Assembly: GCA_039033415.1 (NCBI GenBank)
Contig: JBCCCR010000011.1
Location: forward strand, 62,001 to 126,000
Direction: 5' to 3'
Length of the DNA stretch: 64,000 nucleotides
Origin: Pseudomonadota bacterium
GTDB taxonomy: Bacteria > Pseudomonadota > Gammaproteobacteria > Xanthomonadales > SZUA-38
Shown: positions 53,430 through 61,996 of the stretch, piece after piece
Position numbering within the stretch: position 1 is the stretch's first letter
How the letters are laid out: each line of letters opens with the position of its first letter
Notes under the pieces: generated by a model
The model's input: only the letters and a program-made list of their open reading frames with translations
Database searches by the model: none
What the model was told of the DNA's origin: nothing
Made by a program: the position numbers and the translations under genes

Positions 53430-53451
53430 CGCCTCGCGGTCGGGCGTTTTT
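53430..53451 (+). terminator. Possible weak terminator after tesA
   Basis: CGCCT (53430-53434) can pair with GGGCG (53442-53446), followed by five T residues (53447-53451). A short stem but a proper T run, at the right distance from the tesA stop. Confidence 0.4.
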
Positions 53452-53492
53452 GGCGCTGACTGTCAACGCAAAATGACGACCTGAACTTCACA

Positions 53493-53520
53493 CCGACGTC
53501 ATTAAAAGGCCTAATATACT
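53493..53520 (+). promoter_or_regulatory. Candidate promoter of the two-component operon
   Basis: A good -10 TATACT (53515-53520) lies 40 bases before the response regulator ATG. The -35 CCGACG (53493-53498), 16 bases upstream, is weak, so an activator may be needed. GGAG before the ATG supports the start. Confidence 0.35.
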
Positions 53521-53559
53521 TGCCGGCTGATTGCACCAGTCTCCAACGGAGTCAATATT

Positions 53560-54273
53560 ATGGGAGCAGATGACCAAGGCTTGATCCTCATGATTGAGGA
53601 CAACCACGACATCGCAGAGATGGCCTCCGAGTACCTCGAGCGCCGCGGCTATCGCATGGACTTTGCCGCTGATGGCTTGACGGGCCTGCATCTCGCGGTC
53701 ACCAACACCTACGACTGCATCGTACTCGACCTTATGCTGCCCGGCATGGACGGCCTCGCGTTGTGCCGACGCCTGCGGCAGGACGGCAAGAGCTCGACGC
53801 CGGTCATTATGCTCACCGCGCGAGACACCCTCGACGATAAGGTTCAAGGTCTGGACGCTGGCGCGGACGACTACCTGATCAAGCCGTTTGAAATCCGCGA
53901 GCTGGCAGCGCGGGTCAGCGCGCTGATCCGCCGCTCACGCCGGCAGGTCAGCCACGAGGTGCTGACGGTGGGTGACATGACGCTCGACACCTCCACGCTG
54001 CAGCTCAAGCGCGGCGGCAAAGACCTTTCGGTTTCCCCGATCGCCCTGAAGCTGCTCACCATTTTGATGCGTGAGTCGCCGAAGGTAGTATCGCGCCGCG
54101 ACATCGAGCACGAGGTATGGGGTGACGTGCTGCCCGACAGCGACACCCTCCGGAGCCACCTCTACAACCTGCGGAAGGTAATCGACAAGCCGTTTGACCG
54201 GCCGTTGCTGCACACGATTCACAGCGCCGGTTACCGCCTGGCCGACCTGGAAGTCGAGGCCGCCGAGAGCTAA
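53560..54273 (+). CDS. OmpR-family response regulator
   Basis: A 237-residue two-domain regulator: receiver ~1-125 with acidic pair E13/D14, phosphoacceptor D57 (VLDLMLPGMDG), T86 and K108 (LIKPFE), and a winged-helix DNA-binding domain ~135-232 of the OmpR/PhoB type (VVSRRDIEHEVWGD ... LRSHLYNLRKVID). The kinase gene follows after one base. Target genes are unknown. The metB unit downstream has its own promoter. Confidence 0.94.
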   Translation: MGADDQGLILMIEDNHDIAEMASEYLERRGYRMDFAADGLTGLHLAVTNTYDCIVLDLMLPGMDGLALCRRLRQDGKSSTPVIMLTARDTLDDKVQGLDAGADDYLIKPFEIRELAARVSALIRRSRRQVSHEVLTVGDMTLDTSTLQLKRGGKDLSVSPIALKLLTILMRESPKVVSRRDIEHEVWGDVLPDSDTLRSHLYNLRKVIDKPFDRPLLHTIHSAGYRLADLEVEAAES

Positions 54274-54274
54274 G

Positions 54275-55633
54275 GTGGCGTCCCGCGACGTCCAGCGCCG
54301 CGGCGTTCGCCGCCGCCTATTCTTCAGCTTTGCGCTGCAGGCCGGGGCTATCTCGCTGGCAGTGATTCTCGGCGTGGCCGGGACTTCCTGGGTGCTGCAG
54401 GAGTCGCTGGTCGAGCGCGCCATGTTTGAAGAGGCTGACACCCTGACGGAACGGCTTCGCGCGGATCCACTGGCCTCGATGCCCCACACCACTAATCTAC
54501 GCGGCTACGTCAAGCGCTCGGGCGGTGACCAGCTGCCGAGTTATCTCGCGGCGCTGGGCGAGGGGTTCCACAGCCTCGATCCAGCGGTTCCGGGGGCCAT
54601 CGCGTTTGTCACTCGCCGCGACGTCGGAACCCTCTACCTGGTCTTTCAGCAGCAAAACGTCCTGTCCCTGTCGCTGCTGTTTGGCGTGGTGCCCCTCGGG
54701 TTGGTGCTGCTGACCATCTACCTGATTACCTGGTGGACGTACCGCATGTCGCACAGTGCCGTATCGCCGCTGGTGCAGCTGGCACGGCGGGTTGAGAATC
54801 TCAATCTCAACCGTCTCGATGAGGCGGAGTTCCAGCCCGAACAGTTCGCCAACAGCGACGACGAGGTGTATGTGCTGACCAGTGCCCTCAATCAGCTTGG
54901 CGGGCGGATTCAGCGTTTTGTAGAGCGCGAGCGCAATTTCACGCGCGACGCGAGCCACGAGCTCCGAAGCCCGGTCACGGTGATCCAGATGGCGGCTGAC
55001 ATGCTGCTGGAGGAGGGCGATCTCGCGCCTTATCAGGAGCGGACCGTTCGGCGCATCCAAAACGTCGCGCGGGATATGCAGGCGCTGATCGAAGCGCTGC
55101 TGATGCTGGCGCGCGAGAGCGGTGAGGGGCTGGCCGTCAAAGAATTTAAGGTGAATACCATCGTCGCTGACGAGCTCGACCGCTATGGTTTCCTGGTCCG
55201 CAACAAGGCGGTACAACTGACCCAGAGTGATCGCGTTCAGCTTCATGTGGTCGGGCCGCCGAGCGTGCTGGCCGTCATGGTGGGCAACCTGATTCGCAAC
55301 GCCTGTGCCTACACCAGCGACGGGGAGGTCAAGGTGATCGTGGGCCGCGGCTTTGTCTCGGTCGATGATTCGGGTGTGGGCATGTCGGAGGACGCGATTG
55401 CCCGCGTGTTTGAGCCGTTTTATCGCGCCGGGCGAAACGGCAAGGGCGGCCACGGGGTGGGTCTGACCATCGTCAAGCGCTTGGCCGACCGGTTTGGCTG
55501 GCCGGTGGAAATCCAGTCTGAGCTCGGAGTCGGCACCTGCGCCACAATCTATTTCCCGGAGTTCACGGTGGATGACGAAGCCGAGAAAGCCGCACTTGCC
55601 GCATCGCAGTCCGAGGCCGCCACGGGAACGTGA
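54275..55633 (+). CDS. Two-component sensor histidine kinase
   Basis: A 452-residue kinase from GTG 54275. Two membrane helices (~17-42 and ~131-155) flank a short ~88-residue periplasmic sensor, then a HAMP-like linker, the HisKA domain with H228 in FTRDASHELRSPVTVI, and the HATPase domain (NLIRNACAYT, DDSGVGM, GGHGVGLTIV). Layout is that of a classic OmpR-system kinase. The GTG is one base past the regulator's stop. The longer upstream frame is regulator shadow. Confidence 0.93.
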   Translation: MASRDVQRRGVRRRLFFSFALQAGAISLAVILGVAGTSWVLQESLVERAMFEEADTLTERLRADPLASMPHTTNLRGYVKRSGGDQLPSYLAALGEGFHSLDPAVPGAIAFVTRRDVGTLYLVFQQQNVLSLSLLFGVVPLGLVLLTIYLITWWTYRMSHSAVSPLVQLARRVENLNLNRLDEAEFQPEQFANSDDEVYVLTSALNQLGGRIQRFVERERNFTRDASHELRSPVTVIQMAADMLLEEGDLAPYQERTVRRIQNVARDMQALIEALLMLARESGEGLAVKEFKVNTIVADELDRYGFLVRNKAVQLTQSDRVQLHVVGPPSVLAVMVGNLIRNACAYTSDGEVKVIVGRGFVSVDDSGVGMSEDAIARVFEPFYRAGRNGKGGHGVGLTIVKRLADRFGWPVEIQSELGVGTCATIYFPEFTVDDEAEKAALAASQSEAATGT

Positions 55634-55661
55634 CGCATCTCTCTATTGAGATAAAAAGATA

Positions 55662-55690
55662 TTGACATTCGGTTTGGCAACGGTTTCAAT
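55662..55690 (+). promoter_or_regulatory. Promoter of the metB riboswitch transcript
   Basis: A perfect -35 TTGACA (55662-55667) and -10 TTCAAT (55685-55690) are spaced by exactly 17 bases. Transcription should start near 55697, immediately before the SAM aptamer at 55699, which strongly supports both calls. Confidence 0.8.
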
Positions 55691-55698
55691 AAGTGAGT

Positions 55699-55809
55699 AC
55701 TCATTGAGACCGGCTGAGGGAAAGGCCCTTTGAAGCCGGGGCAACCTACGAACCTAACCCGTTCGGAAAGGTGCCAAATCCTGCGGAACCTAAGTTCCGG
55801 GAAATGAGT
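55699..55809 (+). ncRNA. SAM-I (S-box) riboswitch upstream of metB
   Basis: P1 is formed by ACTCATT (55699-55705) and AATGAGT (55803-55809). Between them lie the conserved S-box blocks: GAGACCGGC, TGAGGGAAAGGCCC, TTGAAGCCGGGGCAACC, then GGTGCCAAATCCTGC and a GGAACC/GGTTCC-like P4 region closing with GGGAAATGAG. After the aptamer a second AATGAGT (55871-55877) repeats the P1 3' strand, and GTCGGT (55810-55815) can pair with ACCGAC (55879-55884) next to the ribosome site GGAG (55889-55892). There is no terminator, so control is probably of translation start. High SAM should switch metB off. Confidence 0.9.
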
Positions 55810-55902
55810 GTCGGTAAAAGCGGTAGTGCTAAGGACCCGACGCCCACCTGAAGCCTGACGGCCCAGGACCAATGAGTCACCGACTAACGGAGAACATTGG
55901 AA

Positions 55903-57174
55903 ATGAGCCAGCAACCGAATCAACCCGCCACCGTCTCGGCAACGCCGATCAGCGCCCTGCAGGACCGTCAGTCAGGGCCCAAACGCCGTTCTGCCGCCAC
56001 CACCGCTGTGCGCACCGGCATCGAGTGTGATCAGGAGCACGGCGCGGTTGTACCGCCGCTTTATCTGTCGAGCAACTTTGCTTTCAAGGGCTTCGACGAC
56101 AAGCGTCCCTATGACTACACCCGTTCGGGTAACCCGACTCGCGATCTGCTCGGCGAGGCGATCAGCGAGCTTGAGGGTGGGGCGGGCGCCGTGATCACCT
56201 CGTCCGGCATGTCGGCGGTTTACCTGGTCACGCACCTGCTGGCGGCGGACGACCTGGTTTTGGCGCCGCACGATTGCTACGGCGGTTGCTACCGGCTGCT
56301 GGAAAATCTTGCCAAGCAGAAGAAGCTGCGCCTCAAGTTTTGCGACTTCTCCGATACCGCTGCGGCCCGGGAGGAGATTCTCCGTTCCAAGCCTCAGCTC
56401 GTCTGGCTCGAAACGCCCAGTAATCCGCTTCTGCGAGTCAGCGATATCAGCGCCTTGAGTGAAGCGGCCCGGGAGGTGGACGCGCTGGTGGTGGCGGACA
56501 ACACCTTTCTGTCGCCCGCGCTGCAGCAGCCGCTGGCGCTTGGCGCAGACATTGTGGTCCACTCGACTACCAAGTATCTCAACGGTCACAGCGATGTTGT
56601 CGGTGGGGCGGTGGTTGCGAAGACGTCCGAGCTGCATGAGCAGCTGACCTGGTGGGCCAACTGCATCGGCGTGACCGGCGCTCCGTTTGACAGCTTCCTG
56701 ACTCTGCGCGGTATCCGTACGCTGAAGGTTCGTGTAGCCCAGCACGAGAGCAACGCGCGGCGGCTCGTTGACCTGCTGACCTCACACGCCGCCGTGTCGC
56801 GGGTCTACTACCCGGGGCTGAACAACCATCCGGGCCACGCTGTCGCTCGCCGCCAGCAGTCCGGCTTCGGGGGCATGATCAGCTTTGAACTTCGCGGCGA
56901 CGTTGGTGAAGTGACCGAATTCCTGCGCAGCCTGGAGCTGTTTTCGCTGGCGGAATCACTCGGTGGCGTCGAGTCGCTGGTGGCCCACCCGGCGACCATG
57001 ACCCACGCCGCCATGAGCAAAGCGGCGCAGCGCGAGGCGGGTATCGAGCCGACGTTGGTCCGGCTGTCGGTCGGCATCGAGGACGCCGACGACCTGGTGT
57101 CGGACGTTCAGGCTGCGCTGGATGCAGCGCTGGAGATCTCGCTGGAGAATGAAGCTCAGGCCGTCGGCGGCTGA
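55903..57174 (+). CDS. metB: Cystathionine gamma-synthase
   Basis: Joins O-succinylhomoserine and cysteine to cystathionine in methionine synthesis (a PLP-dependent trans-sulfuration enzyme). The 423-residue protein has PLP lysine K224 in HSTTKYLNGHSD and follows E. coli MetB through PPLYLSS, DYTRSGNPTRDLL, APHDCYGGCYRL and SLGGVESLVAHPATMTHA. A ~35-residue N-terminal extension precedes the domain. ATG 55903 with GGAG at a 10-base spacing is preferred to TTG 55897. Controlled by the SAM-I riboswitch. Confidence 0.94.
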   Translation: MSQQPNQPATVSATPISALQDRQSGPKRRSAATTAVRTGIECDQEHGAVVPPLYLSSNFAFKGFDDKRPYDYTRSGNPTRDLLGEAISELEGGAGAVITSSGMSAVYLVTHLLAADDLVLAPHDCYGGCYRLLENLAKQKKLRLKFCDFSDTAAAREEILRSKPQLVWLETPSNPLLRVSDISALSEAAREVDALVVADNTFLSPALQQPLALGADIVVHSTTKYLNGHSDVVGGAVVAKTSELHEQLTWWANCIGVTGAPFDSFLTLRGIRTLKVRVAQHESNARRLVDLLTSHAAVSRVYYPGLNNHPGHAVARRQQSGFGGMISFELRGDVGEVTEFLRSLELFSLAESLGGVESLVAHPATMTHAAMSKAAQREAGIEPTLVRLSVGIEDADDLVSDVQAALDAALEISLENEAQAVGG

Positions 57175-57188
57175 GCTGAGCTTCAAAC

Positions 57189-57226
57189 AAAAAAATGCCC
57201 CCAAAACGGCTTGCGCCGCCGGGGGC
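57189..57226 (-). terminator. Intrinsic terminator of the DUF1800-DUF1501 operon
   Basis: On the minus strand GCCCCC (57226-57221) pairs with GGGGGC (57202-57197), with an inner GCCG/CGGC helix, and is followed after one base by seven U residues (57195-57189). It lies 15 bases after the DUF1501 stop and within the 66-bp gap behind metB. Confidence 0.75.
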
Positions 57227-57240
57227 CCCGGTTTCTGCGC

Positions 57241-58524
57241 CTAAAGCAGATTGATGGGTGAGTAGTTGTAGCCGGGGAATACGCTGCCGACCACCCCACT
57301 GCCGTTGCCCAGAATCACGTCCATGACGGTGCCGTGAACCTGGCGGAAATCGGTGGTTGGGATCACCCCGTCGCCCTCCCGGTCGACCGCCGCGATGCTC
57401 GGGAACGTGCCGTAGAGTCCACCGGCGACCCGCCCGCTGATCACGGTCATCGGATCCCCGTAGCCGTGGTCGGTCCCGTTATTGCCATTTTCACTGACCT
57501 GACGTCCAAATTCGCTCTGGATTACCAGACACATATCGTTGGCGCTCTTGTTCGGGTCGTTCGCAATATCGAGGTAGAAGGCCGTGACGGCCTCGCTCAC
57601 TTCCCGTATGTTCCGCCCGAAGCCAGTATTGGGGTTCACCGGCTGCTGGTTGTTGTGTGTGTCCCAGCCGCCTTTGTTCAGCGCCGCTGCCGCAATTCCC
57701 AGGTCCAGCTTCCAAAGCTGGGCAATGAGCGCGAGGTCTTCGCCGATGCCCGTATCGGGGTAGGTGACACCGCCAGCCGGCACGTAGTTGTCCAGATCGA
57801 AAGAATCGATGAGTTCGACCGCGTCTACGGCCGCCTGTCCTGCCAGATCGAGTGTCCCGGAGCCGTTGCCGTACATATCGGCAAGGCCGGCGAGGTGAGT
57901 GTCCTCATATCGACCGGTGTTGGGGCTGAAGCCGCCGGCCGAGTCCAACGTTGCTACATCGGCGTAGCCCGAAAGACTGACGGGCGTATTTGAGTCAGAC
58001 GCTAGTCCTGTGAAGACCGCGTCGCTGCTGTGTGGGATAGCGGCGAGGTACCGACCAAGAAAGCCGCCGCCGGCGGCGGACTGGCTGCCGGGTGTTCCCA
58101 GCTCGATCTCTTCCTGCGCGTCGAAGTGACTCCGGGTGAGGGCGTCCAGGGGATGACCGCAGGAGTGAACGAACGCCACGTTGTTGCGGATGCTATGCAG
58201 GTCTGGGCACAGCGGGTTAAGCCCCCAGCCGCTGCCCCCTGGCATATCCACCATGCTCAGCGTAGTGCCGGGATCGATAAACGTATTTCCCCGGTCCTGG
58301 GCATAGTTTGTCAGGTTGGCACCGCTCGTGGGCACCAGATAGCTCAGACCGTCCATCCCCCCTCTGAGAAACAGATAAACCAGCAGTTTTGTCGGCGCGG
58401 TGCCGACACTCCCGGCGGTCACGCGTTGGGTGAAACCCAGCCCCAAAGTTCCGGTACCCAGGGCTCCCGCCCCGGCGCCCATGCCGGCCAGCAGGCGACG
58501 GCGATTACGATTAATCTTATCCAT
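57241..58524 (-). CDS. DUF1501 domain protein (Tat-exported, sulfatase-like)
   Basis: A 427-residue protein with a twin-arginine signal (NRRRLLAGMGAGAGALG) and the DUF1501 pattern: VYLFLRGGMDGLSYLVP, SHFDAQEEIELG, GGWDTHNNQQ and SEFGRQVSENGNNGTDHGYG. The family is related to the alkaline-phosphatase/sulfatase superfamily but its reaction is not known. The upstream DUF1800 gene is its usual partner, 11 bases away, and the pair is generally coexported and cotranscribed. Confidence 0.9.
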   Translation of the reverse strand: MDKINRNRRRLLAGMGAGAGALGTGTLGLGFTQRVTAGSVGTAPTKLLVYLFLRGGMDGLSYLVPTSGANLTNYAQDRGNTFIDPGTTLSMVDMPGGSGWGLNPLCPDLHSIRNNVAFVHSCGHPLDALTRSHFDAQEEIELGTPGSQSAAGGGFLGRYLAAIPHSSDAVFTGLASDSNTPVSLSGYADVATLDSAGGFSPNTGRYEDTHLAGLADMYGNGSGTLDLAGQAAVDAVELIDSFDLDNYVPAGGVTYPDTGIGEDLALIAQLWKLDLGIAAAALNKGGWDTHNNQQPVNPNTGFGRNIREVSEAVTAFYLDIANDPNKSANDMCLVIQSEFGRQVSENGNNGTDHGYGDPMTVISGRVAGGLYGTFPSIAAVDREGDGVIPTTDFRQVHGTVMDVILGNGSGVVGSVFPGYNYSPINLL

Positions 58525-58535
58525 TGTCCGTCTCC

Positions 58536-60518
58536 TTATCGCTGCATGAACTGAGGTGACCAGAGGATCAGCTTGACCAGTCCGGTCAGCCTCGAGCGCC
58601 AGCGGTCGTTGCCGCTGTCCTGGGTCAGACGATTGCGCTGGATGGGCTCGTCGGCGCCCCAGCCGTTTGCGTCAGCGAGGTCACCCGGGTAGTCCTGGGT
58701 CATGAACTGCAGCGCCGCCCGACCGACGGCGGTGGGTGCCGACTGGTAGTCACCATTCCCGGCCCAGCCGCCGGCTGGAGTGAAGCCCAAGGCCCAATTG
58801 CACCAGAACTCCACCAGCTGCCTCGGCGTCGGGTCGCCGGACAGACTATTCAGGGTAATGTCGATGGCCCGCATCGTCCGCGTTGCAGAATTCGACGCGT
58901 TACGATCCAGAAGAAAGTCGATGGTTCGCCAGGCCTGAACCAGCGAATTGGAACCCTCCCAGTGGGATCGCTCATCCGGAAACCCGTCTGGAGTGCGCCA
59001 GTCGAACAGCCTTTGGCCGGCGGCATTGAAGGCGCGAAGCATATTACTGGTGGTGTTGTCACTCATGCGCCAGGTGTGGTCACATCCGGCGGCGCGCATT
59101 GCGGCCACCACATAATCGAAGGGGCGCCGCACCTTTTCACCCCAGTAGCTGGGGCTTTTGAATTCCGAGGACAGCAGAATTGTCCGCAGCGTTCGAGCGA
59201 TCTGATCCGGGCTTTTGCGATGCGCGTAGAACGTCGCCGCTGCTGCGTCGACCACCGACTGCGGCGGCTCGTCCGCGATCAGGCGTTGGCAGAGTTTGCG
59301 GGCAATGTGCCGAGCCGTCGCGGGATGGTAAGCGGCGAGCTTCACGATCAGTCGGCCTTCGGTTTCGGCATCCAGCCCCGAGGGGATCGCCGCAACCCCG
59401 AGCGTCAGCACCGCTTTGGTAGAGTCCTTGTTGTGCTCGTCCTCGCGTGTAAAAAACAGCCCCGTACCGCAGCTGGTGTCCGTATCCTGGTCACCGTAGC
59501 GCCAGCCGGTCATGCTCTGGGCGGCGGTGAGCACATCGTCGTCGGTGTAAACCGCGGCGATCGGCAGTGACGGGTCGGCGAGGAAACCCAGGTTCTGGCT
59601 GTCCAGCTCTGGATCGTTGAGCGCGGTGTAGGGGTTTTCGGGGAGTGCTTCGACAAAGCGCGGGTTCGCGTTGCCGGCGTAGTCTTCTGAGCCGATGCAG
59701 TGCAGCTCAAAAAGCTCGCGACAGTAGTTTTCGTTGATCGCGCCGTCACGACCGTTAACGTAATTGTCTAGGTACCGCAGCATGGCCGAGTGCTGGCTGG
59801 AGGCGTAGATCAGCTCATAGAAATTGCCGAAGACGTTGCTGCGAATCACGTCGCGGTCCCAGCCAACCCAGGACACATAGACGTCTCGGTTGAGGCGCGC
59901 AAATACGTTGAGGTGGTTGTGCCAGAAATCCACCACCAGCTCGCGAAGCTGCCAGCGACTGTAGCACGCGGCGTTAAAGGTGAACTTTTCCACCTCGGCG
60001 TAGGGGCGTGAGTACTCGCTGAACGAACCACATTCATACTGTGAAAACAGGGCAGTGTGCGACTGATCCAGCTGAGTGAAGTCCGCAGCGTGCTCGGCCA
60101 TGCGCGCGTCCAGCTCGGGGTCTTCGCTGCTCGGCGCCAGCTGTTCCTCGACGTAAGCGGCCAGGCGCGCGTCGTCCGTATTGCCCAGTGATTCAAAGTA
60201 GGCGAGGTCGCCCGTGGCGGCAAAGTTGGTATTTACCGACTCAAAGCCGTTGGCCAGAATCGTGTCTGGGTTGGCGCCGCTGGAGCCGGTAATGCCCCGA
60301 TTGATGCCGAAGCCCATTTTGCTCAGAACCCGCACGGCAAAAGGCGGCGTCAGCGTGGAATCTGAACCCGATTTGCTGGCGCTGCGGCGCTCGCCGACGG
60401 CGGTTTCGGGCGGCTTGGTTTCGGCGTTGACTTGCGTTGTGGCGAGCCCGGCGAGCGATCCTGCTCCGGTCGCCTTGAGAAAGGCGCGACGTCCTGTCTG
60501 AGGTTCATGAAGTGGCAT
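58536..60518 (-). CDS. DUF1800 domain protein (Tat-exported)
   Basis: A 660-residue protein with a twin-arginine signal (GRRAFLKATGAGSLAGLA). The DUF1800 region covers most of the chain: WQLRELVVDFWHNHLNVF, ENYCRELFELHC, AQSMTGWRYGD, FSSEFKSPSYWGEKVRRPFDYVV. Function of the family is unknown. It heads the two-gene operon with DUF1501, and a CRP-like palindrome lies 56 bases upstream. Confidence 0.9.
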   Translation of the reverse strand: MPLHEPQTGRRAFLKATGAGSLAGLATTQVNAETKPPETAVGERRSASKSGSDSTLTPPFAVRVLSKMGFGINRGITGSSGANPDTILANGFESVNTNFAATGDLAYFESLGNTDDARLAAYVEEQLAPSSEDPELDARMAEHAADFTQLDQSHTALFSQYECGSFSEYSRPYAEVEKFTFNAACYSRWQLRELVVDFWHNHLNVFARLNRDVYVSWVGWDRDVIRSNVFGNFYELIYASSQHSAMLRYLDNYVNGRDGAINENYCRELFELHCIGSEDYAGNANPRFVEALPENPYTALNDPELDSQNLGFLADPSLPIAAVYTDDDVLTAAQSMTGWRYGDQDTDTSCGTGLFFTREDEHNKDSTKAVLTLGVAAIPSGLDAETEGRLIVKLAAYHPATARHIARKLCQRLIADEPPQSVVDAAAATFYAHRKSPDQIARTLRTILLSSEFKSPSYWGEKVRRPFDYVVAAMRAAGCDHTWRMSDNTTSNMLRAFNAAGQRLFDWRTPDGFPDERSHWEGSNSLVQAWRTIDFLLDRNASNSATRTMRAIDITLNSLSGDPTPRQLVEFWCNWALGFTPAGGWAGNGDYQSAPTAVGRAALQFMTQDYPGDLADANGWGADEPIQRNRLTQDSGNDRWRSRLTGLVKLILWSPQFMQR

Positions 60519-60573
60519 GGCAAAAATCCTTACATCTCAGACAATGTTGAAATGTACGCGGTGGTGCGCGGTC

Positions 60574-60597
60574 AAAGTGTGACTTAGATCATGCTTT
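60574..60597. promoter_or_regulatory. CRP/Vfr/Clp-like palindromic site before the DUF1800-DUF1501 operon
   Basis: TGTGA (60578-60582), six bases, then TCATG (60589-60593), inside the wider dyad AAAGTGTGA ... TCATGCTTT. This is close to the CRP-family consensus TGTGA-N6-TCACA, with two mismatches in the right half. The position suits a regulator of the minus-strand operon. The rest of 60519-60703 shows nothing else I can call. Confidence 0.4.
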
Positions 60598-60703
60598 GGT
60601 TACGGCGTTTCCCGTCATGAGTGCCGACGGCGCCAAGCACCTGCCATCTCGTCAAAAGCGCACCGGAATGGTGCAAAAATCAGAGGGTTACGCTAGGGGA
60701 GAA

Positions 60704-61996
60704 CTAGCGGGAAGCTGACTTGAGCCGGCTGCTGATCTGGTCTCGGGCGTCAGCCAGGATCGAGGTGCGGTCGAGTGAATCAAGGATCGCGCGCACCGTC
60801 TGCTTGGGGCCGTTGGTGCCCCACGATTTGCCGTTCACCAGATAAGCCTCCGCGGACCGCCCCACGAGGTAGGTGGCGTAGTAAGCGAGCGCGCCCTGCG
60901 CCGCGCCCGTGACGGCAACCGACAGTCCGACGCTAACCGTTTTCAGCGCTGAAGAAACCAGGTTGACGCCCCATACGGCGCCCATCAATGCCGCGAGCTG
61001 GGCCATGATGGTGGCCAGCAGCTTGCCGCTCTCATGGCGCCCCATGGGCAAGCCGTAAACCCGGCTGAGCTGCACCACCAGGGCCACGTCCAGAGCGGCG
61101 GCAGCCAGCAGATCCGCGACCGGCACCGGATTGAGCGCCACGGCGACACCCTTGGTCAAGCTGTAGCTGCGCAGCACCTTCTCCGCGATCTGGCGCCTCG
61201 CCTTGACCATGCGGGCAGCCACCTGGTCGGTGAGCTTGCCGGCAAACAGGGCCGCGTTGAGCGCCGCCAGGGTTTTGCCTTCCGCTTCGAGCACGCGCCA
61301 GATCCGCTCCTTGAGTTCCTGGATCTGCGGTTCGCGCTGCCGCTGGCTCTCCGTTTCCCGCCCGTTCTCGTCGACCGTAACCACCAGCTGTGGGCGCGGG
61401 CTGGCCGCAATGGGCACGATGTTCTCCGGCTTGACGAGGTCCTGGCAGCGTTCGCGCAGCGCGCTGAGCAGCTGGGCCTGCTCTTCGGGGGTGTATCGAT
61501 CGGTTTTGTTCAGCGCGGCGATCACGGGCCGGTGGGCGGCGGTCACAATGCGCATGGCGTTGATTTCGGATTCGGAGATATCGCCATCGAGCACAAAGAT
61601 CACCAGATCGGAACGCTCGGCGACCTCGAAGGCCAGCTTTTCTCGCTGCTCGCCGTCCAGTTCATTGATGCCCGGCGTATCGATGAGATGCACGCCCCCC
61701 GCGTGGCCTTCATCCCATCGCGCGGTCTGCGCCTGCCGCGTCTCGCCGTGCAGCGGACTGACCGAGAAAACTTCCCGTCCGACCAGCGCATTCAGTAGCG
61801 ACGACTTGCCGGCGCTGACCTTGCCGAACACGGCGAGATGGATCTCGCCCCGCGCAAGCTTTTCGGTCATGGCTTCCACCTGGTGGTAGTCAGCCTCCAG
61901 CTCCTCCCGAACGTCCTGGGGAATCGAGCTGTCGGCGAGCAGGTCACGGAGGTTTCGTGAGGCGCTGAGCAGGTGCTCCTGGCCGTCTTCAGTCAT
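60704..61996 (-). CDS. DUF697-type GTPase, downstream member of a tandem pair
   Basis: A 430-residue protein with a Ras/Era-like GTPase domain (~50-215: G1 GKVSAGKSSL at 58-67, G3 DTPGINE, G4 NKTD) and a C-terminal hydrophobic DUF697-like region (~275-390) with several membrane-spanning or membrane-inserted helices. The start overlaps the previous gene by 8 bases, so the two GTPases are cotranslated. Likely an envelope-associated GTPase. Function unknown. Confidence 0.85.
   Translation of the reverse strand: MTEDGQEHLLSASRNLRDLLADSSIPQDVREELEADYHQVEAMTEKLARGEIHLAVFGKVSAGKSSLLNALVGREVFSVSPLHGETRQAQTARWDEGHAGGVHLIDTPGINELDGEQREKLAFEVAERSDLVIFVLDGDISESEINAMRIVTAAHRPVIAALNKTDRYTPEEQAQLLSALRERCQDLVKPENIVPIAASPRPQLVVTVDENGRETESQRQREPQIQELKERIWRVLEAEGKTLAALNAALFAGKLTDQVAARMVKARRQIAEKVLRSYSLTKGVAVALNPVPVADLLAAAALDVALVVQLSRVYGLPMGRHESGKLLATIMAQLAALMGAVWGVNLVSSALKTVSVGLSVAVTGAAQGALAYYATYLVGRSAEAYLVNGKSWGTNGPKQTVRAILDSLDRTSILADARDQISSRLKSASR

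Noticed and set aside
60691-60709. Short CGCTAG/CTAGCG inverted repeat at the end of the downstream GTPase
   Set aside because: Only six pairs, partly inside the stop region, and no U tract. Too weak to call a terminator.
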